A stretch of 64,000 bases of DNA from Roseibium album. Its GTDB lineage: Bacteria > Pseudomonadota > Alphaproteobacteria > Rhizobiales > Stappiaceae. A program made the translations under genes and the position numbers. The notes beneath the pieces are model-generated. The model had not been told where the DNA came from and ran no database searches. It was given only the letters and a program-made list of their open reading frames with translations. Location: positions 124,001 through 188,000 of the forward strand of contig CXTY01000034.1 in the NCBI GenBank assembly GCA_001404055.1. The letters run 5' to 3'. Positions 53,596 through 62,552 of the stretch are shown one piece after another; the first letter of the stretch is position 1; each line of letters starts with the position of its first letter.

Positions 53596-53614
53596 ATTGC
53601 ACGATGGGCAAGAG

Positions 53615-53905
53615 CTAACCGGGCATTCCCGGCAAGACAAAAAACAATACTATCGCCACGATAAACGCAACAACCGCTGAATAATAAAGACGGGCCACAC
53701 TCCGCCTGCCGGGTTCAGCTTCTTCGCCAAACCCGTTTATCGTGAAAATCCGCTTCCACAGAATGACACCTTTGACTGGATTGAGGCCTGCTTCGGCAAG
53801 TAGCCTCCAGCGTTTCGCGAAAAACAGCACGCGAATATAGCCAGCGATCATCAACACCAATGCCAGGGTCATGAAGGTCAGAAAGACCAGATAAGCAGGT
53901 GTCAT
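53615..53905 (-). CDS. Small membrane protein, unknown
   Basis: A 96-residue protein with two helices (AYLVFLTFMTLALVLMIAGYI and YYSAVVAFIVAIVLFFVLPG) and a basic loop (FFAKRWRLLAEAGLNPVKG). ATG 53905 is chosen; an upstream in-frame TTG at 53920 lacks proper spacing. It converges on the deiminase gene. No family is known to me. Confidence 0.6.
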   Translation of the reverse strand: MTPAYLVFLTFMTLALVLMIAGYIRVLFFAKRWRLLAEAGLNPVKGVILWKRIFTINGFGEEAEPGRRSVARLYYSAVVAFIVAIVLFFVLPGMPG

Positions 53906-54160
53906 GACACGTTCTCGCAACCTAGCCGTTAGTGTTCAGGCGTTACTGTCCAAGGACGTCACTACCGCCCACCGTTAACTATAGGCCAATTTCCCTGATA
54001 ACTCGGGGATATCTACGTTTTGGGGCTAACAGCAAACGTAGTATTATGAACGCAGATCACCGTGAGTCGTTGAAACGACCGGGGCTTATGGGTTAAGAAA
54101 GAGTAAATTTTTTGCATATCTCTCGCCGGGAGGAGCCGGCGCGATAGTCAGGAGACAGGA

Positions 54161-55651
54161 ATGGGCATTTTCTCGAAATCCTCGCGCCCGGGCGAAGACC
54201 AGGAGCAGCAGGTCGAGAGCGGAACAGCATCAGTTGCAGCACCGGACTCCGGCGAGGCCACTGAACAGAATACCAATGTGGAACACCTTTCGCCCTTCGC
54301 CCTGAAGATGCAGGAAAAGATGAACCATCTGGACGGTCTGAAGGCCCGTGTCGGCGGTCTCAATCAGACTTTCGATCAGATGGCGGCCTTTGCTGCGGAA
54401 AGCCAAACAAGCATCCGCATGATGGCTGAATACGTGGAAATTTCCAGGTCGAGCGTTCAAACTGAAGTGCGCCTGAAATCTGAAAATGCGAAGATTTCAA
54501 CCGATCTTCTGGACGCCGAGCACAAGGTGAAAACGCTCACTACGCAGCTCGAAGACGCTCAGGCGGAAGTTCATTCCCTGCGCAAACGGTCAACTGAAAC
54601 GCGCACAGCGCTTGAAACTGCGCGCAACGACATTGTTTCAATCCGCGACAACAACAAGAAGATCAACGACGAATACCGGCTGCAAAGCGCCAAGCTGGTG
54701 GAAACCAATGCCCAGGCTGCGGAACTGAGCGGCCAGTTGAACGATCTGTCCGCCAAGTTCGAGACGCTTGAAAAGCATGCAGAAGGTCTCAGCGCCGATC
54801 TTGAAGCCGTCAAGCATCGCGAGAAGGAACTGCAGCAGAATCTTTCCGAGAGCGCAAAACTTCTGGAAGACGAAGTTCGCAAGAACAATCAGGCCTCCAG
54901 CGACCTGGAGTCAGCCAAGCGTGAACTTGGCGATTTCCGCAATGACAATATCGATCTGAAGTCGCACCTGGATGTGGCAAACCAGGAACTGGTTTATGCC
55001 AAATCCCGCCTGGAAGAAGAGCAGCGCAAACATGACAACGAGGTCTATGCGCTGAATGCCGAGATCGAGAACCTCTCCTCACAGCGCCGTATTGGCGCGC
55101 AGTCGCTGCAGGAGATGGCTCGCGAAAACTCGACGATGAAGGAACGCAGTCGCGATCTTCTGAAACGCATGCAGGAAATCGAACACCTGCTCGACAGCGC
55201 TCAGAAGAACCACGAGAAAGACCGCACCGAGCTCATGGCAACAACTGCCAAGCTGCGTGAAGTCAATCTTCGCTACAATTCTGCACTCACTGACCTCAAT
55301 CACCAGCGTAATCAGAACCAGAAGTTTGCTGATAACCTGGAAGATCTGGTCGATGAAAACAAACGCCTGCAGCGCTACAAGATTCAGGTCGACACCGCCA
55401 ATGAGCAGATCGTCCAGCTGAAATCGGTCATCACCAACTACCAGATGGCCATGGAAGGCAAAGGTCCTGCTGAAGAGCTCGGTCTTACAGAAAGTTATGA
55501 CCTGGCAAGCGATATGGGCATCACCGAACCGTTGACGTCCGATCTGGATCCTATGGAAATAGAAGCGGATACACCGTCTACCGAGGAAGACGGACCAGAC
55601 GATGACGCTCCAAAAGGCGGTGACGACAAGATCGTCAAGCTGCGCGACTAG
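54161..55651 (+). CDS. Long coiled-coil, crescentin-like cytoskeletal protein
   Basis: A 496-residue protein, mostly a continuous coiled coil from about residue 50 to 440, with heptads in SLRKRSTETRTALETARNDI, LNDLSAKFETLEKHAEGL and similar. The N terminus (MGIFSKSSRPGEDQEQQ) is short and disordered; the C-terminal tail (about 445-496) is very acidic. There is no signal, membrane or enzyme motif. This layout fits bacterial intermediate-filament-like or scaffold proteins such as crescentin. AGGAGA lies before the ATG, with a CGCCGG-GAGGAG-CCGGCG hairpin at 54124-54141 in the leader. Confidence 0.75.
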   Translation: MGIFSKSSRPGEDQEQQVESGTASVAAPDSGEATEQNTNVEHLSPFALKMQEKMNHLDGLKARVGGLNQTFDQMAAFAAESQTSIRMMAEYVEISRSSVQTEVRLKSENAKISTDLLDAEHKVKTLTTQLEDAQAEVHSLRKRSTETRTALETARNDIVSIRDNNKKINDEYRLQSAKLVETNAQAAELSGQLNDLSAKFETLEKHAEGLSADLEAVKHREKELQQNLSESAKLLEDEVRKNNQASSDLESAKRELGDFRNDNIDLKSHLDVANQELVYAKSRLEEEQRKHDNEVYALNAEIENLSSQRRIGAQSLQEMARENSTMKERSRDLLKRMQEIEHLLDSAQKNHEKDRTELMATTAKLREVNLRYNSALTDLNHQRNQNQKFADNLEDLVDENKRLQRYKIQVDTANEQIVQLKSVITNYQMAMEGKGPAEELGLTESYDLASDMGITEPLTSDLDPMEIEADTPSTEEDGPDDDAPKGGDDKIVKLRD

Positions 55652-55687
55652 TTTCTAGCTCGCAAGACTGAGTTGATTTTTCCAAGT

Positions 55688-55730
55688 GGGGCTGTTCGAG
55701 CTTTGATTGCGCGAGCAGCCCCAATTGTTT
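55688..55730 (+). terminator. Candidate terminator of the coiled-coil gene
   Basis: A GGGGCTG / CAGCCCC stem (55688-55694 with 55716-55722) with a long loop, followed by AATTGTTT. The U-tract is short. Confidence 0.45.
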
Positions 55731-55814
55731 GCGCAGAACTATCCGATAGCTTTAAGTACTGATCTTCAGCAAAAATCGAATAATAGTGCGTTCAAGTCTT
55801 TCGGGAAAATGCGC

Positions 55815-56813
55815 TCAATACCGCCCCGGCTGAAGCCAGGCGCGTGAGAGAAAGTCCCTTTGGATTGCTGCAAGTTCCTGTTTCACCGAGCTCTGCTGCT
55901 CGTAACCGAGCGCGCTCAGTTTGCTGCCATCTATTCGAAGAGACCTATCGCTGCGTGCACGGTCCGCTACATGCACCACGCCGGTTCTTCGGCCGGTAAC
56001 GGCAAAAACAGCCTCTGCAGCTTCCAGAACAGACAATTGTTCCTGCCCCGGGACGTTGAAGATCGAAAGTCGGTCGGAGGCCTCATTGTTGAGCACCAAT
56101 TCGACAGCGGTCGCGAGATCAGTTGCAGGCAGGAAGCTTCTGTCCTGAAAGCCTGACCCTTCAATTGTCAGAGGCTGGCCTTTCATGGCCTGCATGAAAA
56201 ACTTCGGAAACAGTTTTTCTGGATTTTGCCCAACGCCAACCGCATTTGCCGGGCGCAGGATTGAAGCTCGCAATCCATTTTGCGAAGCCTGCATGACAGC
56301 TTCTTCCGCCATTGCCTTTGACATCGCGTAGGGGCTGATCGGATTCAGAGGTGCGTTTTCATTTACCTCGCCGGAGACAGATCCATAGACTGCAGCCGTA
56401 CTTACATGAACGAAATGCTTCACACCTTGCCTTTGAACCAACTTCAGCAGGTTTTCTGTTCCTGTCACGTTCGCATCGAAGAAGTGCCTGGGTTCCATAA
56501 ACGAACGAGAGACATGCGTTTCAGCGGCCAGATGAACGACCGCATCGCAGCCCTCAAGCGCCAGCTCAACATCGTCCTCACTACGAATATCACCACGAAC
56601 GAGGACTGGTTTTAACAACGATCCAAGGCGCTCCAGTCGGCGATGGTCTGCTGCATAGGAGAAGCGATCCAAAACGACCACGTCCGGTTTGCTCTCTAGC
56701 TGCAATAAACGGTTGCAAACGAATGAGCCAACAAACCCGAGACCACCGGTAACGAGAATTTTCCGGAAGGGAGTGTTCTGTTTCGGATCAGGTGAGCTTT
56801 CTAGCTGCGCCAT
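55815..56813 (-). CDS. NAD-dependent epimerase/dehydratase (nucleotide-sugar type)
   Basis: A 332-residue extended short-chain dehydrogenase. Glycine motif TGGLGFVGSFVCNRLL (NAD binding), AVVHLAAETHVSRSF, the active STAAVYGS and YAMSKAMAEE (YxxxK), and RPANAVGVGQNP are all present. Closest by motif to UDP-glucose 4-epimerases and dTDP-glucose dehydratases. No polysaccharide genes are adjacent, so the substrate is open. A coiled-coil gene lies convergently. Confidence 0.88.
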   Translation of the reverse strand: MAQLESSPDPKQNTPFRKILVTGGLGFVGSFVCNRLLQLESKPDVVVLDRFSYAADHRRLERLGSLLKPVLVRGDIRSEDDVELALEGCDAVVHLAAETHVSRSFMEPRHFFDANVTGTENLLKLVQRQGVKHFVHVSTAAVYGSVSGEVNENAPLNPISPYAMSKAMAEEAVMQASQNGLRASILRPANAVGVGQNPEKLFPKFFMQAMKGQPLTIEGSGFQDRSFLPATDLATAVELVLNNEASDRLSIFNVPGQEQLSVLEAAEAVFAVTGRRTGVVHVADRARSDRSLRIDGSKLSALGYEQQSSVKQELAAIQRDFLSRAWLQPGRY

Positions 56814-56954
56814 TTTGGTACAATTCCGCGTTCATGATGCAAGTTACTGCATACTCAGCAGAATTCGTGCCACTCCTTCGCTCATGCCCCAACGCGACAA
56901 GGCAACGAGGAACATTCAGGATTAGGCGTGTCGAAACCAGCGATGTTGGCTCTT

Positions 56955-57860
56955 TCAATTTGGAAGGTCTTGAAACAAAGCGGGAGCTCTTCGCGTCGTA
57001 TATTCCTTGAACAGTCTCACCAGTTTTGGAATATGCCGGTTACTGAGATGTACAAGGGAGACATCCTCCGTGCGGAACCGCCAGTCCGGCATGACTTCAA
57101 CAAGTTTCCCTTGCCTGATGAGTTCTGGACAGACCACCGGGGGCAAATCTCCAATGCCAGCACCTGCCGCCAACGCGGTCGCCAACCCAAGATAGTCGTT
57201 CATGGCCAGACAGGGTTTGAATTTGATTGTTTCACTCTTTCCGCCATGAACGAATGTCCAGCGGTTAGATGGTGACCAAAATGAGAACGCGTGAAGACGG
57301 TGCTTTAGCAAATCCAATGGCTTGGCCGGTGCATCATGACTCTCCAAATATTTCGGACTGGCCACCAGTTGGTGACGGTATCGTAGGACTTTGCGCGCAA
57401 CAAGATTTGAATCATCCAAGGGGCCAACCCTGAATACGAGGTCTACTCCTTCTGCAATGTGGTCGACAAATCTGTCAGTGACCAGAATATGAACACTAAC
57501 CTCGGGGTACTCCTCTTGGAATGAGGTCACGATTGGCACGAGTAAACTGTCCGAAATATTTGGAGGGGCGGACAGGCGAAGCGTACCGCTGACTTCCTCC
57601 CGGGTTCTAGACACAACGCCTTCAACGGCATCGCTGATCTCGACACTTTTTTGAGCGTGCTCCAGTACTTCAATTCCCACGTCTGTGAGCTTCAACTGTC
57701 GTGTCGAGCGCTCAAGCAAGCGGACCCCCAGGCGATCTTCCAACTCAGCAATTTTTCTACTGACCGTTGAAACAGGCATTCCGAGCCTTCTCCCCGCCTC
57801 GGTAAAACTCTGGGCATCGACGACTTTTGCAAAGACTCGAAGTGCGTTGAGATCAGGCAA
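56955..57860 (-). CDS. LysR-family regulator divergent from the quinone-reductase operon
   Basis: A 301-residue LysR-type regulator of the common MarR-like LysR branch (FTEAGRRLGMPVSTVSRKIAELEDRLGVRLLERSTRQL). Divergent from a three-gene operon at 57972 with 111 bp between starts, the usual arrangement for an autoregulated activator of that operon. The effector domain has several cysteine-free and one Cys positions (PVVCPELI). Inducer unknown; quinones or other electrophiles are possible from context. Confidence 0.92.
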   Translation of the reverse strand: MPDLNALRVFAKVVDAQSFTEAGRRLGMPVSTVSRKIAELEDRLGVRLLERSTRQLKLTDVGIEVLEHAQKSVEISDAVEGVVSRTREEVSGTLRLSAPPNISDSLLVPIVTSFQEEYPEVSVHILVTDRFVDHIAEGVDLVFRVGPLDDSNLVARKVLRYRHQLVASPKYLESHDAPAKPLDLLKHRLHAFSFWSPSNRWTFVHGGKSETIKFKPCLAMNDYLGLATALAAGAGIGDLPPVVCPELIRQGKLVEVMPDWRFRTEDVSLVHLSNRHIPKLVRLFKEYTTRRAPALFQDLPN

Positions 57861-57971
57861 ACTACTTTCCCATTTATAGAATAATATTTCTTGAAATTAC
57901 CGGCTAATCCCAAAAATGAAAACTTCTAAATTGTCGGGAAATTCACCAAAACTTGTAACAAAGGAAATGCA

Positions 57972-58448
57972 ATGAGATCAAAGTTCATGTTGGTAGCTGC
58001 TGCTATCCTCACTCAGGTGATCACATCGACAGCTGTTGCCGCTGCAGCGAGTACCGACAAGGCCTCGATACTCGCTGTCCTTACGGCATATGAAACGGCA
58101 CTCAACGAAGCTGACACAAACGCCATCATGGCACTTTACGCAGACGACGGAGTGTTCATGCCACAGCACAGCAAGCCTAATGTTGGCAGCGAAGCTGTGC
58201 GCATGGCCTATGAGGGCGTCTTTAAAACAATCGCGCTCAACATCGACTTTACGATTGACGAGACCCTTCAAGTCTCACCGGACTGGGCGATAGCGCGGAC
58301 CCAATCGTCAGGTATCGTCACTTTGAATGCCACCGGAGAACAATTTCCAGAAGCCAATCAGGAGCTTTTCGTTCTGCAAAGGCAGGCCAATAAAGAATGG
58401 AAGATAGCTCGATACGTCTTCACGACAACCAACTTACCACGCAAGTAG
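57972..58448 (+). CDS. Secreted NTF2-like (DUF4440/SnoaL-type) protein
   Basis: A 158-residue protein with a signal peptide (MRSKFMLVAAAILTQVITSTAVAAAA) and an NTF2-like cone: ILAVLTAYETALNEADTNAIMALYADDGVFMPQHS is the typical helix pair, followed by a curved sheet ending EWKIARYVFTTTNLP. Superfamily members are ketosteroid isomerase-like enzymes or binding proteins. It opens the operon with the DoxX and quinone-reductase genes, 12 bp upstream of DoxX. Confidence 0.85.
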   Translation: MRSKFMLVAAAILTQVITSTAVAAAASTDKASILAVLTAYETALNEADTNAIMALYADDGVFMPQHSKPNVGSEAVRMAYEGVFKTIALNIDFTIDETLQVSPDWAIARTQSSGIVTLNATGEQFPEANQELFVLQRQANKEWKIARYVFTTTNLPRK

Positions 58449-58459
58449 GGCCTCGATAA

Positions 58460-58861
58460 ATGATTGATTTCCTGACCAGATTTGCTGAGTTGCCCGCACG
58501 AGGCTTCATGGCTGCGATTTTTGTCTTGTCCGGTTTCGGCAAAATATCCGCCTTCGCAGCCACCCAGGCCTATATGGAAGCCTTTGGCATTCCAGGCGTG
58601 TTGCTTCTACCCACAATTTTGTTCGAAATTGGCGCAGGGGCTGCGCTCTTGCTCGGCTTCCAAACGCGAGTTGCGGCTTTGCTTCTTGCTGGATTCTCGG
58701 TTGTATCGGCGTTGATATTCCATGCGAACTTCAGCGACCAGCTTCAACAGATCATGTTCTTCAAGAATGTTGCCATGGCAGGTGGCCTTCTCCTTTTTGC
58801 AAAAGTGGGAAGTCACGACCTGAGTGTCGATCAGTTTCTCGCAGTACGGAAAAGAGCATAA
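58460..58861 (+). CDS. DoxX-family membrane protein
   Basis: A 133-residue protein with four helices (FMAAIFVLSGFGKISAF, then VLLLPTILFEIGAGAALLLGF, then ALLLAGFSVVSALIF, then MAGGLLLFAKV). DoxX proteins are small membrane proteins often tied to thiosulfate, sulfur or redox stress functions. The position between an NTF2-like gene and a quinone reductase suggests a role in electrophile defence. It is followed by the reductase after 3 bp. Confidence 0.9.
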   Translation: MIDFLTRFAELPARGFMAAIFVLSGFGKISAFAATQAYMEAFGIPGVLLLPTILFEIGAGAALLLGFQTRVAALLLAGFSVVSALIFHANFSDQLQQIMFFKNVAMAGGLLLFAKVGSHDLSVDQFLAVRKRA

Positions 58862-58864
58862 TCC

Positions 58865-59848
58865 ATGGCAGATACCATGAAAGCTGCAGTCATCTACGAT
58901 GCTGGCGGACCTGAGGTCCTCAAGCTCGAAAATCGTCCGGTACCCAACCCCGCTGCGGGCGAGTTGCTGATCAAGGTCATGGCATTCGGCTTGAACCGAT
59001 CGGAGCTGTTCACCCGTCAGGGACACTCCCCCAAGTCGGCAGTCGGTTTTCCGCGCATACTTGGTATTGAGGCTGTCGGCGTTGTGGCGTCTTCAAGTGG
59101 CGAATTCCTGGAAGGTGACATCGTCGCCACCGCCATGGGAGGCATGGGACGCGCCTTTGACGGCAGTTATGCGGAATACACTTGTGTTCCGGCTTCCCAG
59201 GTACAGAAACTGCAAACCCACCTGCCCTGGGAAACGCTGGGCGCCATTCCCGAGATGCTGCAAACCGCCTGGGGTTCGCTCTTCACAGCGCTCAGGCTTG
59301 AAAAAAGCGACGCACTTCTCATACGCGGCGGCACGACATCAGTAGGACTTGCGGCAGCTGCTATTGCGAAAAACTTCGGGGCAACAGTCGCTGCAACCAC
59401 GCGCAAACCGGAACGTGAAAAGCTGCTCCGGGACAACGGTGCCGACCATGTCTTTGTCGACACTGGCGATATTGCATTACAAGTCAGGGAAATATTCCCC
59501 AACGGGGTCGACAAAATTCTGGAACTGGTGGGAACGACGACACTCCTGGACTCCCTGCAGTGTGCAAGAAGAAATGGTGCTGTCTGCATGACAGGTATGG
59601 TCGGCAACCAATGGACGCTTAAGGACTTCAGCCCCATGGGGGCGATCCCCACAAGCGTAAACCTGACGAGCTACTCCGGTGGAGCAGAAGACTTCAATCA
59701 AACCCCGCTTCAGGATCTAGTGTCACAGATCGAAGCAGGAACGCTCAAGCCTCAGATCGGGAAGGTTTTTGCACTTGATGAAATCGTCGAAGCTCACGCT
59801 TGCATGGAGGCAAATCAAGCAAATGGTAAGATTGTGATCTTGCCATGA
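58865..59848 (+). CDS. Quinone oxidoreductase / zinc-type dehydrogenase family protein
   Basis: A 327-residue NADPH-dependent MDR enzyme. The GroES-like N-terminal domain (KAAVIYDAGGPEVLKLENRP) and AFGLNRSELFTRQGHSP match quinone oxidoreductases. The Rossmann segment is LLIRGGTTSVGLAAAAIAKNFGATVAATTR. No structural or catalytic zinc cysteines are visible. It ends a three-gene operon that starts at 57972 and is divergent from a LysR gene. Confidence 0.92.
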   Translation: MADTMKAAVIYDAGGPEVLKLENRPVPNPAAGELLIKVMAFGLNRSELFTRQGHSPKSAVGFPRILGIEAVGVVASSSGEFLEGDIVATAMGGMGRAFDGSYAEYTCVPASQVQKLQTHLPWETLGAIPEMLQTAWGSLFTALRLEKSDALLIRGGTTSVGLAAAAIAKNFGATVAATTRKPEREKLLRDNGADHVFVDTGDIALQVREIFPNGVDKILELVGTTTLLDSLQCARRNGAVCMTGMVGNQWTLKDFSPMGAIPTSVNLTSYSGGAEDFNQTPLQDLVSQIEAGTLKPQIGKVFALDEIVEAHACMEANQANGKIVILP

Positions 59849-59907
59849 TCAGACGCAATGACAGTTCCCGATCCCAGCAACAGATAGTCCTTTTCAGGAT
59901 GACAGGA

Positions 59908-60210
59908 TTACTCAGGTTCGACAGTGAATTGTAACGGATAGCCAAGTCTTCCGGCAGCATCGATCGCACGGGTTGCCTTGGTTTCGGCAACATCCTTTGG
60001 ATAGACGGATACCACGCAAACACCTTTTTGATGGGCGGTTAGCATGACCACCTCCGCCTGCGAGCTGTCGAGCCGAAATTCTCCTTTGAGGATCAAGACT
60101 ACAAATTCCCGCGGTGTAAAGTCGTCATTCAAAAGGACAACTTTGTAGAGCTTCGGTTTTTGTACCTTGGTCTTCTGCTGCAATTTGGGTTTTAGATCGA
60201 TATTGCTCAT
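59908..60210 (-). CDS. clpS: ATP-dependent Clp protease adaptor ClpS
   Basis: Recognises N-degron substrates and delivers them to ClpAP. The 100-residue protein has KVVLLNDDFTPREFVVLIL, including the NDD(F)TP binding pocket residues, AHQKGVCVVSVYPKDVAETK, and a C-terminal sheet (PLQFTVEPE). The N-terminal tail is longer than in E. coli and very basic. clpA is not adjacent here; some rhizobia have two ClpS proteins, and this could be either copy. Confidence 0.95.
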   Translation of the reverse strand: MSNIDLKPKLQQKTKVQKPKLYKVVLLNDDFTPREFVVLILKGEFRLDSSQAEVVMLTAHQKGVCVVSVYPKDVAETKATRAIDAAGRLGYPLQFTVEPE

Positions 60211-60603
60211 TGCATTGCCGAATTTGTCACCCGGTGTGACAGGATTTCATGTCACCCGGTCATTTTGGAAGCATTGCCGGATCTTCTGCCCGGCTTCACG
60301 CCATCTGGCATTGATCATACTGATCTTTGGTCTCGACGTAGAAAAGCGTCGGGAGATCACGCCAATGAAAGTGCATATCACAATGCACCGGAAATTCGAA
60401 GAAAACATGACCATGCCAATTGCCGCACCTGCGCCATCGCCTGCGATCACTTAGATACCGTTGAAATAAGCAGAGCCTCAAGTGCACCAAGGTGCTTTCG
60501 TCGCCCGCGTCCTGTTCATTAGTCGCCGAAAATTGGAAGCAGATCAATCCGAAGCCCTTCCGACTGCGTATGCAATTTATACAACGGTCCGGAGAGCTAG
60601 AGG
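60211..60603. other. Intergenic region between clpS and the chalcone-isomerase-like gene
   Basis: No supported gene. GTCACCCGGT occurs twice (60226-60235 and 60251-60260), the first inside an inverted GTCAC...GTGAC (60226-60240). This could be a regulatory site for clpS. A 67-residue minus-strand frame exists at 60247-60450 but is weak. Confidence 0.4.
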
Positions 60604-61164
60604 ATGTGCATCCCTTCTATAAATTCACGTCGATTTTTCACCATACTGACTGCGACCCTTTGGTTATTTGCCTGGCCGGCTTTCGCAGATGCTTCACAAG
60701 AAGCGCTGGGTGCGGCATCGAAATCGATGCCATCAGCCGAGTTGGTCGGCCAGGGTCGAATGACTTACCTGGGCTTCAAAGTTTTTGACGCGGAACTATA
60801 CGCTCCAGGTGGCACATATCGGCCGTCAGACGCATTTGCGCTAAAACTGATCTATCTGCGAAATTTCAAAGGTGGGGAAATCACCCGAAGTTCTGTGAAG
60901 GAAATAAAACGACAGGGTGGTGTATCTGAACAACAGCTTGCTTCCTGGGAAAAGCAGATGACGTCCATCTTTCCAGACGTGTCATCGGGACAGTCAATCA
61001 CAGGTGTGCGAACAACCTCAGGTCACGCAGTGTTTTACTTCGGTGGCCGCAAGATTGGAGCAATAAAGGACGCGGCCTTTGCACGGCGGTTTTTCTCAAT
61101 TTGGCTTGGGCAGAAAACCCGAAACCCCCGACTGCGTTCCAAGCTGGTCGGGAATGGGGCGTGA
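60604..61164 (+). CDS. Secreted chalcone-isomerase-like protein
   Basis: A 186-residue protein with a signal peptide (MCIPSINSRRFFTILTATLWLFAWPAFADAS) and the bacterial chalcone-isomerase-like fold: GQGRMTYLGFKVFDAELYAPGG, then LIYLRNFKGGEI, and TSGHAVFYFGGRKIGAIKDAAFARRFFSIWLG. Bacterial members are not flavonoid enzymes and often sit in operons for lipid or singlet-oxygen response. The stop overlaps the MFS start as GTGA. Confidence 0.85.
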   Translation: MCIPSINSRRFFTILTATLWLFAWPAFADASQEALGAASKSMPSAELVGQGRMTYLGFKVFDAELYAPGGTYRPSDAFALKLIYLRNFKGGEITRSSVKEIKRQGGVSEQQLASWEKQMTSIFPDVSSGQSITGVRTTSGHAVFYFGGRKIGAIKDAAFARRFFSIWLGQKTRNPRLRSKLVGNGA

Positions 61165-62516
61165 CACTGCTAAGCGAGGTAAAGCAAACGCCGATAACCA
61201 ATGGTCTGACGGCCAACCGAGCTCAATCAGCCCAGTATGAAAAACTCGCTACTTTTAATCTCTCGGCATATGGCGCTATGTCTTTCCCGTTGGCGTTCGC
61301 CGGCCTGCCCATCTATCTGCACGCACCCGACTTTTATGCTGTCAGCTTCGGACAGTCGCTGGCGGCGCTGGGCGCTGTCTTGCTGGCACTACGGCTATTT
61401 GATGCTCTTCAAGATCCGGTCATTGGTTACCTGAGCGACAAGTTTCACACTTATCGAAGGCGCGTTTTGATTTTCGGTGTCTTGATGCTGGCTCTGGGGT
61501 TCTGGATGCTGTTTCACCCGTTACCCCAATTTCCGCTTGCCTGGTTCGCTCTTTCCATTCTGATTTGCACGACCGGGTTTTCAGTTGTTTCGATCAACTT
61601 CCAGACGCTTGGAGGCCTTTGGAGAATTCGCGAGGAAGATCGGACAAAAGTCACCGGGAGCCGCGAAGCCATTGGCCTGGTTGGCCTTCTGATTGCGGCC
61701 GCCGCCCCCGCATTTCTAGCAGGTCTAGGAGGGTCCGCCGCTGCATTTCATTGGATGACACTGGGCTACTTGCCGATTCTCGGCATCGCCACTTGGTTGC
61801 TATTCCACTGGATGGACTCGGCCTCATTGCGTTTGCCATCGCATGCGCAAAAATCGCCATTAAAAAATAGTTGGTGGAAGCTGCTCAGTCACCGTTGGCG
61901 GCACATATTCTTCGGCCTGTTTTTTCTCAATACATTTGCCAGCGCCATTCCCGCAGTGCTTGTTTTGTTTTTCATTAGAGACAGGCTTGGTGCAGAAAGC
62001 TTCACGGGATTATTTTTATTGATATATTTCCTGTCCGGAGCGCTCTCTATGCCAATCTGGACTCGATTTGCCCGCAAATTTGGAAAAGTCAGGGCCTGGG
62101 AAATCTCACTGGCCGCCGCAATATTCACTTTCAGTTGGGCAACCTTTTTACAACAAGGCGACATTGTGGAATATGCGCTTATCTGCGCTTTTTCCGGAAT
62201 GGCCCTCGGGGCAGACCTTGCATTACCACCTGCAATCCTTGCAGACCACATTGCAGACGATAAATGCGAAGGAGACGCCTCCCGCCTGTTTTCAATTATG
62301 GCATTTCTGTCAAAATCCGCGTTAGCGATCGCGACTGGGTTGGCATTGCCGCTGTTGGGCATCATGGGGTATCACCCGAGCGCAGGCGCGGATGTGGAAT
62401 TGAGCTATATGCTCACCCTGATCTATGCGGGCCTCCCCTGCGTTTTCAAGCTGGGCGCTTTGTGCGGACTTTTTTACTTTGAAAAAAACCTTGTCATGAA
62501 AACTTCTGCTGTATGA
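61161..62516 (+). CDS. MFS transporter of the GPH (melibiose/glycoside-cation symporter) type
   Basis: A 451-residue protein with about 12 helices. GPH-type signatures include RLFDALQDPVIGYLSDKFHTYRRRV. Start GTG 61161 overlaps the chalcone-isomerase-like stop as GTGA, so the two are coupled; a longer in-frame ATG at 61101 lies inside the upstream gene. In related bacteria such a pair is part of the RpoE/ChrR-type singlet-oxygen and fatty-acid locus (with cfa and DUF1365 genes), but those are not seen here. Substrate unknown. Confidence 0.88.
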   Translation: MTLLSEVKQTPITNGLTANRAQSAQYEKLATFNLSAYGAMSFPLAFAGLPIYLHAPDFYAVSFGQSLAALGAVLLALRLFDALQDPVIGYLSDKFHTYRRRVLIFGVLMLALGFWMLFHPLPQFPLAWFALSILICTTGFSVVSINFQTLGGLWRIREEDRTKVTGSREAIGLVGLLIAAAAPAFLAGLGGSAAAFHWMTLGYLPILGIATWLLFHWMDSASLRLPSHAQKSPLKNSWWKLLSHRWRHIFFGLFFLNTFASAIPAVLVLFFIRDRLGAESFTGLFLLIYFLSGALSMPIWTRFARKFGKVRAWEISLAAAIFTFSWATFLQQGDIVEYALICAFSGMALGADLALPPAILADHIADDKCEGDASRLFSIMAFLSKSALAIATGLALPLLGIMGYHPSAGADVELSYMLTLIYAGLPCVFKLGALCGLFYFEKNLVMKTSAV

Positions 62517-62552
62517 TCTTGTGCTCTGATTAACTCTTTGCCGGAACGGATC

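Noticed and set aside
52813..53640. Minus-strand 275-residue frame opposite the deiminase gene
   Set aside because: The plus-strand frame has the complete deiminase catalytic set and signal peptide; the antisense frame has no domain.
60247..60450. Minus-strand 67-residue frame upstream of clpS
   Set aside because: Has a hydrophobic stretch but no clear ribosome-binding site or known family; overlaps the repeated GTCACCCGGT site.
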